The notes: generated by a model not told the origin, from the sequence alone. Positions 1-14,755 are shown, counted from the stretch's first letter. The stretch is DNA of 64,000 nucleotides from Tenebrio molitor (GCF_963966145.1 NC_091046.1:1550001-1614000), one strand, 5' to 3'. Numbers and translations are program-made.

Positions 1-177
1 GCTTCTTTTGAGCCGAAAAAATTTTACCTCGATTTTTTCGTTTAAGAGAAATTCACAAAAAACCGAAAAAACTCAAATTTTTCGCTATTTTTGGCTCCCA
101 CACCAACAAATGGGGTCTATGAGCGGAACTTTCATTATGCCTGAATTCAACACATCCAATGCGATAACTCACCGCAA

Positions 178-194
178 TTTCGTTCGAATCGGAG
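178..194 (+). other. CENP-B-box-like 17-mer, representative copy (once per monomer)
   Basis: TTTCGTTCGAATCGGAG fits the CENP-B box pattern NTTCGNNNNANNCGGGN at eight of nine fixed positions; the last G of CGGG is A. The motif recurs in nearly every monomer of the array, with a CGGAA variant in the GGAAAC monomers. The same bases also resemble the RNA polymerase III B box core GTTCGAATC. Binding by either factor is not shown. Confidence 0.45.
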
Positions 195-679
195 ACAAAA
201 ATTTTTTTCGAAAAAACCACGTACCCTTACCTTCTATCGAATTTGCACTCCGAAAAAACATTTAAACGGCCATAGCTCCTTTATTAAACATAATATGTCA
301 ATGAATTCCACACCGCTGGATTCCTCTTTTCAATGCGCTTCTTTTGAGCCGAAAAAAATTTACCTCGATTTTTTCGTTTAAGAGAAATTCACAAAAAACC
401 GAAAAAACTCAAATTTTTCGCTATTTTTGGCTCCCACACCAACAAATGGGGTCTATGAGCGGAACTTTCATTATGCCTGAATTCAACACATCCAATGCGA
501 TAACTCACCGCAATTTCGTTCGAATCGGAGACAAAAAATTTTTTCGAAAAAACCACGTACCCCTACCTTCTATCGAATTTGCACTCCGAAAAAACATTTA
601 AACGGCCATAGCTCCTTTATTAAACATAATATGTCAATGAATTCCACACCGCTGGATTCCTATTTTCAATGCGCTTCTT

Positions 680-3600
680 TTGAGCCGAAAAAATTTTACC
701 TCGATTTTTTCGTTTAAGAGAAATTCACAAAAAACCGAAAAAACTCAAATTTTTCGCTATTTTTGGCTCCCACACCAACAAATGGGGTCTATGAGCGGAA
801 CTTTCATTATGCCTGAATTCAACACATCCAATGCGATAACTCACCGCAATTTCGTTCGAATCGGAGACAAAAATTTTTTTCGAAAAAACCACGTACCCTT
901 ACCTTCTATCGAATTTGCACTCCGAAAAAACATTTAAACGGCCATAGCTCCTTTATTAAACATAATATGTCAATGAATTCCACACCGCTGGATTCCTCTT
1001 TTCAATGCGCTTCTTTTGAGCCGAAAAAAATTTACCTCGATTTTTTCGTTTAAGAGAAATTCACAAAAAACCGAAAAAACTCAAATTTTTCGCTATTTTT
1101 GGCTCCCACACCAACAAATGGGGTCTATGAGCGGAACTTTCATTATGCCTGAATTCAACACATCCAATGCGATAACTCACCGCAATTTCGTTCGAATCGG
1201 AGACAAAAAATTTTTTCGAAAAAACCACGTACCCCTACCTTCTATCGAATTTGCACTCCGAAAAAACATTTAAACGGCCATAGCTCCTTTATTAAACATA
1301 ATATGTCAATGAATTCCACACCGCTGGATTCCTATTTTCAATGCGCTTCTTTTGAGCCGAAAAAATTTTACCTCGATTTTTTCGTTTAAGAGAAATTCAC
1401 AAAAAACCGAAAAAACTCAAATTTTTCGCTATTTTTGGCTCCCACACCAACAAATGGGGTCTATGAGCGGAACTTTCATTATGCCTGAATTCAACACATC
1501 CAATGCGATAACTCACCGCAATTTCGTTCGAATCGGAGACAAAAATTTTTTTCGAAAAAACCACGTACCTTCTATCGAATTTGCACCCCGAAAAAACATT
1601 TAAACGGCCATAGCTCCTTTATTAAACATAATATGTCAATGAATTCCACACCGCTGGATTCCTCTTTTCAATGCGCTTCTTTTGAGCCGAAAAAATTTTA
1701 CCTCGATTTTTTCGCGTAAGAGAAATTCACAAAAAACCGAAAAAACTCAAATTTTTCGCTATTTTTGGCTCCCACACCAACAAATGGGGTCTATGAGCGG
1801 AACTTTCCCTATGCCTGAATTCAACTCATTCTATACAATAACTCACCGCAATTTCGTTCGAATCGGAGACAAAAATTTTTTTCGAAAAAACCACGTACCC
1901 CTACCTTCTATCGAATTTGCACTCCGAAAAAACATTTAAACGGCCATAGCTCCTTTATTAAACATAATATGTCAATGAATTCCACACCGCTGGATTCCTC
2001 TTTTCAATGCGCTTCTTTTGAGCCGAAAAAATTTTACCTCGATTTTTTCGTTTAAGAGAAATTCACAAAAAACCGAAAAAACTCAAATTTTTCGCTATTT
2101 TTGGCTCCCACACCAACAAATGGGGTCTATGAGCGGAACTTTCCCTATGCCTGAATTCAACACATCCAATGCGATAACTCACCGCAATTTCGTTCGAATC
2201 GGAGACAAAAATTTTTTTCGAAAAAACCACGTACCCCTACCTTCTATCGAATTTGCACTCCGAAAAAACATTTAAACGGCCATAGCTCCTTTATTAAACA
2301 TAATATGTCAATGAATTCTACACCGCTGGATTCCTCTTTTCAATGCGCTTCTTTTGAGCCGAAAAAATTTTACCTCGATTTTTTCGTTTAAGAGAAATTC
2401 ACAAAAAACCGAAAAAACTCAAATTTTTCGCTATTTTTGGCTCCCACACCAACAAATGGGGTCTATGAGCGGAACTTTCCCTATGCCTGAATTCAACTCA
2501 TTCTATACAATAACTCACCGCAATTTCGTTCGAATCGGAGACAAAATTTTTTTTCGAAAAAACCACGTACCCCCTACCTTCTATCGAATTTGCACTCCGA
2601 AAAAACATTTAAACGGCCATAGCTCCTTTATTAAACATAATATGTCAATGAATTCTACACCGCTGGATTCCTCTTTTCAATGCGCTTCTTTTGAGCCGAA
2701 AAAATTTTACCTCGATTTTTTCGTTTAAGAGAAATTCACAAAAAACCGAAAAAACTCAAATTTTTCGCTATTTTTGGCTCCCACACCAACAAATGGGGTC
2801 TATGAGCGGAACTTTCATTATGCCTGAATTCAACACATCCAATGCGATAACTCACCGCAATTTCGTTCGAATCGGAGACAAAAATTTTTTTCGAAAAAAC
2901 CACGTACCCCTACCTTCTATCGAATTTGCACTCCGAAAAAACATTTAAACGGCCATAGCTCCTTTATTAAACATAATATGTCAATGAATTCTACACCGCT
3001 GGATTCCTCTTTTCAATGCGCTTCTTTTGAGCCGAAAAAATTTTACCTCGATTTTTTCGTTTAAGAGAAATTCACAAAAAACCGAAAAAACTCAAATTTT
3101 TCGCTATTTTTGGCTCCCACACCAACAAATGGGGTCTATGAGCGGAACTATCATTATGCCTGAATTCAACACATCCAATGCGATAACTCACGGCAATTTC
3201 GTTCGAATCGGAGACAAAAATTTTTTTCGAAAAAACCACGTACCCCCTACCTTCTATCGAATTTGCACTCCGAAAAAACATTTAAACGGCCATAACTCCT
3301 TTATTAAACATAATATGTCAATGAATTAATTCTACACCGCTGGATTCCTCTTTTCAATGCGCTTTTTTTGAACCGAAAAAATTTTACCTCGATTTTTTCG
3401 TTTAAGAGAAATTCACAAAAAACCGAAAAAACTCAAATTTTTCGCTATTTTTGGCTCCCACACCAACAAATGGGGTCTATGAGCGGAACTTTCCCTATGC
3501 CTGAATTCAACACATCCTATGCGATAACTCACCGCAATTTCGTTCGAATCGGAGACAAAAATTTTTTTCGAAAAAACCACGTACCCCTACCTTCTATCGA

Positions 3601-3920
3601 ATTTGCACTCCGAAAAAACATTTAAACGGCCATAGCTCCTTTATTAAACATAATATGTCAATGAATTCTACACCGCTGGATTCCTCTTTTCAATGCGCTT
3701 CTTTTGAGCCGAAAAAATTTTACCTCGATTTTTTCGTTTAAGAGAAATTCACAAAAAACCGAAAAAACTCAAATTTTTCGCTATTTTTGGCTCCCACACC
3801 AACAAATGGGGTCTATGAGCGGAACTTTCCCTATGCCTGAATTCAACACATCCTATGCGATAACTCACCGCAATTTCGTTCGAATCGGAGACAAAAATTT
3901 TTTTCGAAAAAACCACGTAC
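680..3920 (+). repeat. Higher-order satellite repeat A, copy 1
   Basis: A run of almost ten monomers whose lengths and variants recur exactly 3690 bp downstream. The length series 336, 336, 330, 336, 336, 337, 336, 341 is shared, as are the monomer with the CTCATTCTATACA patch and the one with an extra AATTA in its tail (near 3325). One difference I saw is the A/T run near 1205. The repeat breaks at about 3920, where copy 1 has a 6 bp deletion that copy 2 lacks. Confidence 0.9.
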
Positions 3921-4369
3921 CTTCTATCGAATTTGCACCCCGAAAAAACATTTAAACGGCCATAGCTCCTTTATTAAACATAATATGTCAATGAATTCCA
4001 CACCGCTGGATTCCTCTTTTCAATGCGCTTCTTTTGAGCCGAAAAAATTTTACCTCGATTTTTTCGCGTAAGAGAAATTCACAAAAAACCGAAAAAACTC
4101 AAATTTTTCGCTATTTTTGGCTCCCACACCAACAAATGGGGTCTATGAGCGGAACTTTCCCTATGCCTGAATTCAACACATCCTATGCGATAACTCACCG
4201 CAATTTCGTTCGAATCGGAGACAAAAATTTTTTTCGAAAAAACCACGTACCCCTACCTTCTATCGAATTTGCACTCCGAAAAAACATTTAAACGGCCATA
4301 GCTCCTTTATTAAACATAATATGTCAATGAATTCCACACCGCTGGATTCCTATTTTCAATGCGCTTCTT

Positions 4370-7300
4370 TTGAGCCGAAAAAATTTTACCTCGATTTTTT
4401 CGTTTAAGAGAAATTCACAAAAAACCGAAAAAACTCAAATTTTTCGCTATTTTTGGCTCCCACACCAACAAATGGGGTCTATGAGCGGAACTTTCATTAT
4501 GCCTGAATTCAACACATCCAATGCGATAACTCACCGCAATTTCGTTCGAATCGGAGACAAAAATTTTTTTCGAAAAAACCACGTACCCTTACCTTCTATC
4601 GAATTTGCACTCCGAAAAAACATTTAAACGGCCATAGCTCCTTTATTAAACATAATATGTCAATGAATTCCACACCGCTGGATTCCTCTTTTCAATGCGC
4701 TTCTTTTGAGCCGAAAAAAATTTACCTCGATTTTTTCGTTTAAGAGAAATTCACAAAAAACCGAAAAAACTCAAATTTTTCGCTATTTTTGGCTCCCACA
4801 CCAACAAATGGGGTCTATGAGCGGAACTTTCATTATGCCTGAATTCAACACATCCAATGCGATAACTCACCGCAATTTCGTTCGAATCGGAGACAAAAAT
4901 TTTTTTCGAAAAAACCACGTACCCCTACCTTCTATCGAATTTGCACTCCGAAAAAACATTTAAACGGCCATAGCTCCTTTATTAAACATAATATGTCAAT
5001 GAATTCCACACCGCTGGATTCCTATTTTCAATGCGCTTCTTTTGAGCCGAAAAAATTTTACCTCGATTTTTTCGTTTAAGAGAAATTCACAAAAAACCGA
5101 AAAAACTCAAATTTTTCGCTATTTTTGGCTCCCACACCAACAAATGGGGTCTATGAGCGGAACTTTCATTATGCCTGAATTCAACACATCCAATGCGATA
5201 ACTCACCGCAATTTCGTTCGAATCGGAGACAAAAATTTTTTTCGAAAAAACCACGTACCTTCTATCGAATTTGCACCCCGAAAAAACATTTAAACGGCCA
5301 TAGCTCCTTTATTAAACATAATATGTCAATGAATTCCACACCGCTGGATTCCTCTTTTCAATGCGCTTCTTTTGAGCCGAAAAAATTTTACCTCGATTTT
5401 TTCGCGTAAGAGAAATTCACAAAAAACCGAAAAAACTCAAATTTTTCGCTATTTTTGGCTCCCACACCAACAAATGGGGTCTATGAGCGGAACTTTCCCT
5501 ATGCCTGAATTCAACTCATTCTATACAATAACTCACCGCAATTTCGTTCGAATCGGAGACAAAAATTTTTTTCGAAAAAACCACGTACCCCTACCTTCTA
5601 TCGAATTTGCACTCCGAAAAAACATTTAAACGGCCATAGCTCCTTTATTAAACATAATATGTCAATGAATTCCACACCGCTGGATTCCTCTTTTCAATGC
5701 GCTTCTTTTGAGCCGAAAAAATTTTACCTCGATTTTTTCGTTTAAGAGAAATTCACAAAAAACCGAAAAAACTCAAATTTTTCGCTATTTTTGGCTCCCA
5801 CACCAACAAATGGGGTCTATGAGCGGAACTTTCCCTATGCCTGAATTCAACACATCCAATGCGATAACTCACCGCAATTTCGTTCGAATCGGAGACAAAA
5901 ATTTTTTTCGAAAAAACCACGTACCCCTACCTTCTATCGAATTTGCACTCCGAAAAAACATTTAAACGGCCATAGCTCCTTTATTAAACATAATATGTCA
6001 ATGAATTCTACACCGCTGGATTCCTCTTTTCAATGCGCTTCTTTTGAGCCGAAAAAATTTTACCTCGATTTTTTCGTTTAAGAGAAATTCACAAAAAACC
6101 GAAAAAACTCAAATTTTTCGCTATTTTTGGCTCCCACACCAACAAATGGGGTCTATGAGCGGAACTTTCCCTATGCCTGAATTCAACTCATTCTATACAA
6201 TAACTCACCGCAATTTCGTTCGAATCGGAGACAAAATTTTTTTTCGAAAAAACCACGTACCCCCTACCTTCTATCGAATTTGCACTCCGAAAAAACATTT
6301 AAACGGCCATAGCTCCTTTATTAAACATAATATGTCAATGAATTCTACACCGCTGGATTCCTCTTTTCAATGCGCTTCTTTTGAGCCGAAAAAATTTTAC
6401 CTCGATTTTTTCGTTTAAGAGAAATTCACAAAAAACCGAAAAAACTCAAATTTTTCGCTATTTTTGGCTCCCACACCAACAAATGGGGTCTATGAGCGGA
6501 ACTTTCATTATGCCTGAATTCAACACATCCAATGCGATAACTCACCGCAATTTCGTTCGAATCGGAGACAAAAATTTTTTTCGAAAAAACCACGTACCCC
6601 TACCTTCTATCGAATTTGCACTCCGAAAAAACATTTAAACGGCCATAGCTCCTTTATTAAACATAATATGTCAATGAATTCTACACCGCTGGATTCCTCT
6701 TTTCAATGCGCTTCTTTTGAGCCGAAAAAATTTTACCTCGATTTTTTCGTTTAAGAGAAATTCACAAAAAACCGAAAAAACTCAAATTTTTCGCTATTTT
6801 TGGCTCCCACACCAACAAATGGGGTCTATGAGCGGAACTATCATTATGCCTGAATTCAACACATCCAATGCGATAACTCACGGCAATTTCGTTCGAATCG
6901 GAGACAAAAATTTTTTTCGAAAAAACCACGTACCCCCTACCTTCTATCGAATTTGCACTCCGAAAAAACATTTAAACGGCCATAACTCCTTTATTAAACA
7001 TAATATGTCAATGAATTAATTCTACACCGCTGGATTCCTCTTTTCAATGCGCTTTTTTTGAACCGAAAAAATTTTACCTCGATTTTTTCGTTTAAGAGAA
7101 ATTCACAAAAAACCGAAAAAACTCAAATTTTTCGCTATTTTTGGCTCCCACACCAACAAATGGGGTCTATGAGCGGAACTTTCCCTATGCCTGAATTCAA
7201 CACATCCTATGCGATAACTCACCGCAATTTCGTTCGAATCGGAGACAAAAATTTTTTTCGAAAAAACCACGTACCCCTACCTTCTATCGAATTTGCACTC

Positions 7301-7610
7301 CGAAAAAACATTTAAACGGCCATAGCTCCTTTATTAAACATAATATGTCAATGAATTCTACACCGCTGGATTCCTCTTTTCAATGCGCTTCTTTTGAGCC
7401 GAAAAAATTTTACCTCGATTTTTTCGTTTAAGAGAAATTCACAAAAAACCGAAAAAACTCAAATTTTTCGCTATTTTTGGCTCCCACACCAACAAATGGG
7501 GTCTATGAGCGGAACTTTCCCTATGCCTGAATTCAACACATCCTATGCGATAACTCACCGCAATTTCGTTCGAATCGGAGACAAAAATTTTTTTCGAAAA
7601 AACCACGTAC
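4370..7610 (+). repeat. Higher-order satellite repeat A, copy 2
   Basis: Second copy of the 3690-bp-period block. The AATTA insertion recurs near 7015 and the same indel order is kept. The adjacent copy and very low divergence point to a recent unequal exchange of 11 monomers. Confidence 0.9.
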
Positions 7611-10600
7611 CCCTACCTTCTATCGAATTTGCACTCCGAAAAAACATTTAAACGGCCATAGCTCCTTTATTAAACATAATATGTCAATGAATTCTACACC
7701 GCTGGATTCCTCTTTTCAATGCGCTTCTTTTGAGCCGAAAAAATTTTACCTCGATTTTTTCGTTTAAGAGAAATTCACAAAAAACCGAAAAAACTCAAAT
7801 TTTTCGCTATTTTTGGCTCCCACACCAACAAATGGGGTCTATGAGCGGAACTTTCCCTATGCCTGAATTCAACACATCCTATGCGATAACTCACCGCAAT
7901 TTCGTTCGAATCGGAGACAAAATTTTTTTTCGAAAAAACCACGTACCCCTTCTATCGAATTTGCACTCCGAAAAAACATTTAAACGGCCATAGCTCCTTT
8001 ATTAAACATAATATGTCAATGAATTCCACACCGCTGGATTCCTCTTTTCAATGCGCTTCTTTTGAGCCGAAAAAATTTTACCTCGATTTTTTCGTTTAAG
8101 AGAAATTCACAAAAAACCGAAAAAACTCAAATTTTTCGCTATTTTTGGCTCCCACACCAACAAATGGGGTCTATGAGCGGAACTTTCCCTATGCCTGAAT
8201 TCAACACATCCAATGCGATAACTCACCGCAATTTCGTTCGAATCGGAGACAAAATTTTTTTTCGAAAAAACCACGTACCCCTACCTTCTATCGAATTTGC
8301 ACTCCGAAAAAACATTTAAACGGCCATAGCTCCTTTATTAAACATAATATGTCAATGAATTCTACACCGCTGGATTCCTCTTTTCAATGCGCTTCTTTTG
8401 AGCCGAAAAAATTTTACCTCGATTTTTTCGCTTAAGAGAAATTCACAAAAAACCGAAAAAACTCAAATTTTTCGCTATTTTTGGCTTCCACACCAACAAA
8501 TGGGGTCTATGAGCGGAACTTTCCCTATGCCTGAATTCAACACATCCAATGCGATAACTCACCGCAATTTCGTTCGAATCGGAGACAAAAATTTTTTTCG
8601 AAAAAACCACGTACCCTTACCTTCTATCGAATTTGCACTCCGAAAAAACATTTAAACGGCCATAGCTCCTTTATTAAACATAATATGTCAATGAATTCCA
8701 CACCGCTGGATTCCTCTTTTCAATGCGCTTCTTTTGAGCCGAAAAAATTTTACCTCGATTTTTTCGTTTAAGAGAAATTCACAAAAAACCGAAAAAACTC
8801 AAATTTTTCGCTATTTTTGGCTCCCACACCAACAAATGGGGTCTATGAGCGGAACTTTCATTATGCCTGAATTCAACACATCCAATGCGATAACTCACCG
8901 CAATTTCGTTCGAATCGGAGACAAAAAATTTTTTCGAAAAAACCACGTACCCCTACCTTCTATCGAATTTGCACTCCGAAAAAACATTTAAACGGCCATA
9001 GCTCCTTTATTAAACATAATATGTCAATGAATTCCACACCGCTGGATTCCTATTTTCAATGCGCTTCTTTTGAGCCGAAAAAATTTTACCTCGATTTTTT
9101 CGTTTAAGAGAAATTCACAAAAAACCGAAAAAACTCAAATTTTTCGCTATTTTTGGCTCCCACACCAACAAATGGGGTCTATGAGCGGAACTTTCATTAT
9201 GCCTGAATTCAACACATCCAATGCGATAACTCACCGCAATTTCGTTCGAATCGGAGACAAAAATTTTTTTCGAAAAAACCACGTACCTTCTATCGAATTT
9301 GCACCCCGAAAAAACATTTAAACGGCCATAGCTCCTTTATTAAACATAATATGTCAATGAATTCTACACCGCTGGATTCCTCTTTTCAATGCGCTTCTTT
9401 TGAGCCGAAAAAATTTTACCTCGATTTTTTCGCTTAAGAGAAATTCACAAAAAACCGAAAAAACTCAAATTTTTCGCTATTTTTGGCTTCCACACCAACA
9501 AATGGGGTCTATGAGCGGAACTTTCCCTATGCCTGAATTCAACACATCCAATGCGATAACTCACCGCAATTTCGTTCGAATCGGAGACAAAAAATTTTTT
9601 CGAAAAAACCACGTACCCCTACCTTCTATCGAATTTGCACTCCGAAAAAACATTTAAACGGCCATAGCTCCTTTATTAAACATAATATGTCAATGAATTC
9701 CACACCGCTGGATTCCTATTTTCAATGCGCTTCTTTTGAGCCGAAAAAATTTTACCTCGATTTTTTCGTTTAAGAGAAATTCACAAAAAACCGAAAAAAC
9801 TGAAATTTTTCGCTATTTTTGGCTCCCACACCAACAAATGGGGTCTATGAGCGGAACTTTCATTATGCCTGAATTCAACACATCCAATGCGATAACTCAC
9901 CGCAATTTCGTTCGAATCGGAGACAAAAATTCTTTTCGAAAAAACCACGTACCCTTACCTTCTATCGAATTTGCACTCCGAAAAAACATTTAAACGGCCA
10001 TAGCTCCTTTATTAAACATAATATGTCAATGAATTCCACACCGCTGGATCCCTCTTTTCAATGCGCTTCTTTTGAGCCGAAAAAATTTTACCTCGATTTT
10101 TTCGCTTAAGAGAAATTCACAAAAAACCGAAAAAACTCAAATTTTTCGCTATTTTTGGCTCCCACACCAACAAATGGGGTCTATGAGCGGAACTTTCCCT
10201 ATGCCTGAATTCAACACATCCAATGCGATAACTCACCGCAATTTCGTTCGAATCGGAGACAAAAAATTTTTTCGAAAAAACCACGTACCCCTACCTTCTA
10301 TCGAATTTGCACCCCGAAAAAACATTTAAACGGCCATAGCTCCTTTATTAAACATAATATGTCAATGAATTCCACACCGCTGGATTCCTATTTTCAATGC
10401 GCTTCTTTTGAGCCGAAAAAATTTTACCTCGATTTTTTCGTTTAAGAGAAATTCACAAAAAACCGAAAAAACTCAAATTTTTCGCTATTTTTGGCTCCCA
10501 CACCAACAAATGGGGTCTATGAGCGGAACTTTCATTATGCCTGAATTCAACACATCCAATGCGATAACTCACCGCAATTTCGTTCGAATCGGAGACAAAA

Positions 10601-11415
10601 ATTTTTTTCGAAAAAACCACGTACCCCTACCTTCTATCGAATTTGCACCCCGAAAAAACATTTAAACGGCCATAGCTCCTTTATTAAACATAATATGTCA
10701 ATGAATTCCACACCGCTGGATTCCTCTTTTCAATGCGCTTCTTTTGAGCCGAAAAAATTTTACCTCGATTTTTTCGTTTAAGAGAAATTCACAAAAAACC
10801 GAAAAAACTCAAATTTTTCGCTATTTTTGGCTTCCACACCAACAAATGGGGTCTATGAGCGGAACTTTCCCTATGCCTGAATTCAACACATCCAATGCGA
10901 TAACTCACCGCAATTTCGTTCGAATCGGAGACAAAAATTTTTTTCGAAAAAACCACGTACCCCTACCTTCTATCGAATTTGCACCCCGAAAAAACATTTA
11001 AACGGCCATAGCTCCTTTATTAAACATAATATGTCAATGAATTCCACACCGCTGGATCCCTCTTTTCAATGCGCTTCTTTTGAGCCGAAAAAATTTTACC
11101 TCGATTTTTTCGCTTAAGAGAAATTCACAAAAAACCGAAAAAACTCAAATTTTTCGCTATTTTTGGCTTCCACACCAACAAATGGGGTCTATGAGCGGAA
11201 CTTTCATTATGCCTGAATTCAACACATCCAATGCGATAACTCACCGCAATTTCGTTCGAATCGGAGACAAAAATTCTTTTCGAAAAAACCACGTACCCTT
11301 ACCTTCTATCGAATTTGCACTCCGAAAAAACATTTAAACGGCCATAGCTCCTTTATTAAACATAATATGTCAATGAATTCCACACCGCTGGATTCCTATT
11401 TTCAATGCGCTTCTT

Positions 11416-13085
11416 TTGAGCCGAAAAAATTTTACCTCGATTTTTTCGTTTAAGAGAAATTCACAAAAAACCGAAAAAACTCAAATTTTTCGCTATTTTT
11501 GGCTCCCACACCAACAAATGGGGTCTATGAGCGGAACTTTCATTATGCCTGAATTCAACACATCCAATGCGATAACTCACCGCAATTTCGTTCGAATCGG
11601 AGACAAAAATTTTTTTCGAAAAAACCACGTACCTTCTATCGAATTTGCACCCCGAAAAAACATTTAAACGGCCATAGCTCCTTTATTAAACATAATATGT
11701 CAATGAATTCCACACCGCTGGATTCCTCTTTTCAATGCGCTTCTTTTGAGCCGAAAAAATTTTACCTCGATTTTTTCGTTTAAGAGAAATTCACAAAAAA
11801 CCGAAAAAACTCAAATTTTTCGCTATTTTTGGCTCCCACACCAACAAATGGGGTCTATGAGCGGAACTTTCATTATGCCTGAATTCAACACATCCAATGC
11901 GATAACTCACCGCAATTTCGTTCGAATCGGAAACAAAAAATTTTTTCGAAAAAACCACGTACCCCTACCTTCTATCGAATTTGCACCCCGAAAAAACATT
12001 TAAACGGCCATAGCTCCTTTATTAAACATAATATGTCAATGAATTCCACACCGCTGGATTCCTATTTTCAATGCGCTTCTTTTGAGCCGAAAAAATTTTA
12101 CCTCGATTTTTTCGTTTAAGAGAAATTCACAAAAAACCGAAAAAACTCAAATTTTTCGCTATTTTTGGCTCCCACACCAACAAATGGGGTCTATGAGCGG
12201 AACTTTCCCTATGCCTGAATTCAACACATCCAATGCGATAACTCACCGCAATTTCGTTCGAATCGGAGACAAAATTTTTTTTCGAAAAAACCACGTACCC
12301 CTACCTTCTATCGAATTTGCACTCCGAAAAAACATTTAAACGGCCATAGCTCCTTTATTAAACATAATATGTCAATGAATTCCACACCGCTGGATTCCTA
12401 TTTTCAATGCGCTTCTTTTGAGCCGAAAAAATTTTACCTCGATTTTTTCGTTTAAGAGAAATTCACAAAAAACCGAAAAAACTCAAATTTTTCGCTATTT
12501 TTGGCTCCCACACCAACAAATGGGGTCTATGAGCGGAACTTTCATTATGCCTGAATTCAACACATCCAATGCGATAACTCACCGCAATTTCGTTCGAATC
12601 GGAAACAAAAAATTTTTTCGAAAAAACCACGTACCCCTACCTTCTATCGAATTTGCACCCCGAAAAAACATTTAAACGGCCATAGCTCCTTTATTAAACA
12701 TAATATGTCAATGAATTCCACACCGCTGGATTCCTCTTTTCAATGCGCTTCTTTTGAGCCGAAAAAATTTTACCTCGATTTTTTCGCTTAAGAGAAATTC
12801 ACAAAAAACCGAAAAAACTCAAATTTTTCGCTATTTTTGGCTTCCACACCAACAAATGGGGTCTATGAGCGGAACTTTCCCTATGCCTGAATTCAACACA
12901 TCCAATGCGATAACTCACCGCAATTTCGTTCGAATCGGAGACAAAAATTTTTTTCGAAAAAACCACGTACACCTTCTATCGAATTTGCACTCCGAAAAAA
13001 CATTTAAACGGCCATAGCTCCTTTATTAAACATAATATGTCAATGAATTCCACACCGCTGGATTCCTCTTTTCAATGCGCTTCTT
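11416..13085 (+). repeat. Higher-order satellite repeat B, copy 1 (1670 bp, 5 monomers)
   Basis: A five-monomer unit with lengths 330, 336, 336, 336 and 332 bp. The order is: short ACCTTC variant, GGAAAC variant, A4T8 variant, GGAAAC variant, CACGTACACC variant. The same order begins again at 13086. Confidence 0.9.
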
Positions 13086-14755
13086 TTGAGCCGAAAAAAT
13101 TTTACCTCGATTTTTTCGTTTAAGAGAAATTCACAAAAAACCGAAAAAACTCAAATTTTTCGCTATTTTTGGCTCCCACACCAACAAATGGGGTCTATGA
13201 GCGGAACTTTCATTATGCCTGAATTCAACACATCCAATGCGATAACTCACCGCAATTTCGTTCGAATCGGAGACAAAAATTTTTTTCGAAAAAACCACGT
13301 ACCTTCTATCGAATTTGCACCCCGAAAAAACATTTAAACGGCCATAGCTCCTTTATTAAACATAATATGTCAATGAATTCCACACCGCTGGATTCCTCTT
13401 TTCAATGCGCTTCTTTTGAGCCGAAAAAATTTTACCTCGATTTTTTCGTTTAAGAGAAATTCACAAAAAACCGAAAAAACTCAAATTTTTCGCTATTTTT
13501 GGCTCCCACACCAACAAATGGGGTCTATGAGCGGAACTTTCATTATGCCTGAATTCAACACATCCAATGCGATAACTCACCGCAATTTCGTTCGAATCGG
13601 AAACAAAAAATTTTTTCGAAAAAACCACGTACCCCTACCTTCTATCGAATTTGCACCCCGAAAAAACATTTAAACGGCCATAGCTCCTTTATTAAACATA
13701 ATATGTCAATGAATTCCACACCGCTGGATTCCTATTTTCAATGCGCTTCTTTTGAGCCGAAAAAATTTTACCTCGATTTTTTCGTTTAAGAGAAATTCAC
13801 AAAAAACCGAAAAAACTCAAATTTTTCGCTATTTTTGGCTCCCACACCAACAAATGGGGTCTATGAGCGGAACTTTCCCTATGCCTGAATTCAACACATC
13901 CAATGCGATAACTCACCGCAATTTCGTTCGAATCGGAGACAAAATTTTTTTTCGAAAAAACCACGTACCCCTACCTTCTATCGAATTTGCACTCCGAAAA
14001 AACATTTAAACGGCCATAGCTCCTTTATTAAACATAATATGTCAATGAATTCCACACCGCTGGATTCCTATTTTCAATGCGCTTCTTTTGAGCCGAAAAA
14101 ATTTTACCTCGATTTTTTCGTTTAAGAGAAATTCACAAAAAACCGAAAAAACTCAAATTTTTCGCTATTTTTGGCTCCCACACCAACAAATGGGGTCTAT
14201 GAGCGGAACTTTCATTATGCCTGAATTCAACACATCCAATGCGATAACTCACCGCAATTTCGTTCGAATCGGAAACAAAAAATTTTTTCGAAAAAACCAC
14301 GTACCCCTACCTTCTATCGAATTTGCACCCCGAAAAAACATTTAAACGGCCATAGCTCCTTTATTAAACATAATATGTCAATGAATTCCACACCGCTGGA
14401 TTCCTCTTTTCAATGCGCTTCTTTTGAGCCGAAAAAATTTTACCTCGATTTTTTCGCTTAAGAGAAATTCACAAAAAACCGAAAAAACTCAAATTTTTCG
14501 CTATTTTTGGCTTCCACACCAACAAATGGGGTCTATGAGCGGAACTTTCCCTATGCCTGAATTCAACACATCCAATGCGATAACTCACCGCAATTTCGTT
14601 CGAATCGGAGACAAAAATTTTTTTCGAAAAAACCACGTACACCTTCTATCGAATTTGCACTCCGAAAAAACATTTAAACGGCCATAGCTCCTTTATTAAA
14701 CATAATATGTCAATGAATTCCACACCGCTGGATTCCTCTTTTCAATGCGCTTCTT
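13086..14755 (+). repeat. Higher-order satellite repeat B, copy 2
   Basis: Repeats the 11416-13085 block monomer by monomer at an offset of 1670 bp. The next monomer (14756) lacks the 6 bp deletion expected of a third copy, so the duplication ends near there. Confidence 0.9.

Noticed and set aside
178..194. tRNA gene or pol III promoter in each monomer
   Set aside because: GTTCGAATC resembles a B box, but I see no matching A box at the right distance and no cloverleaf.
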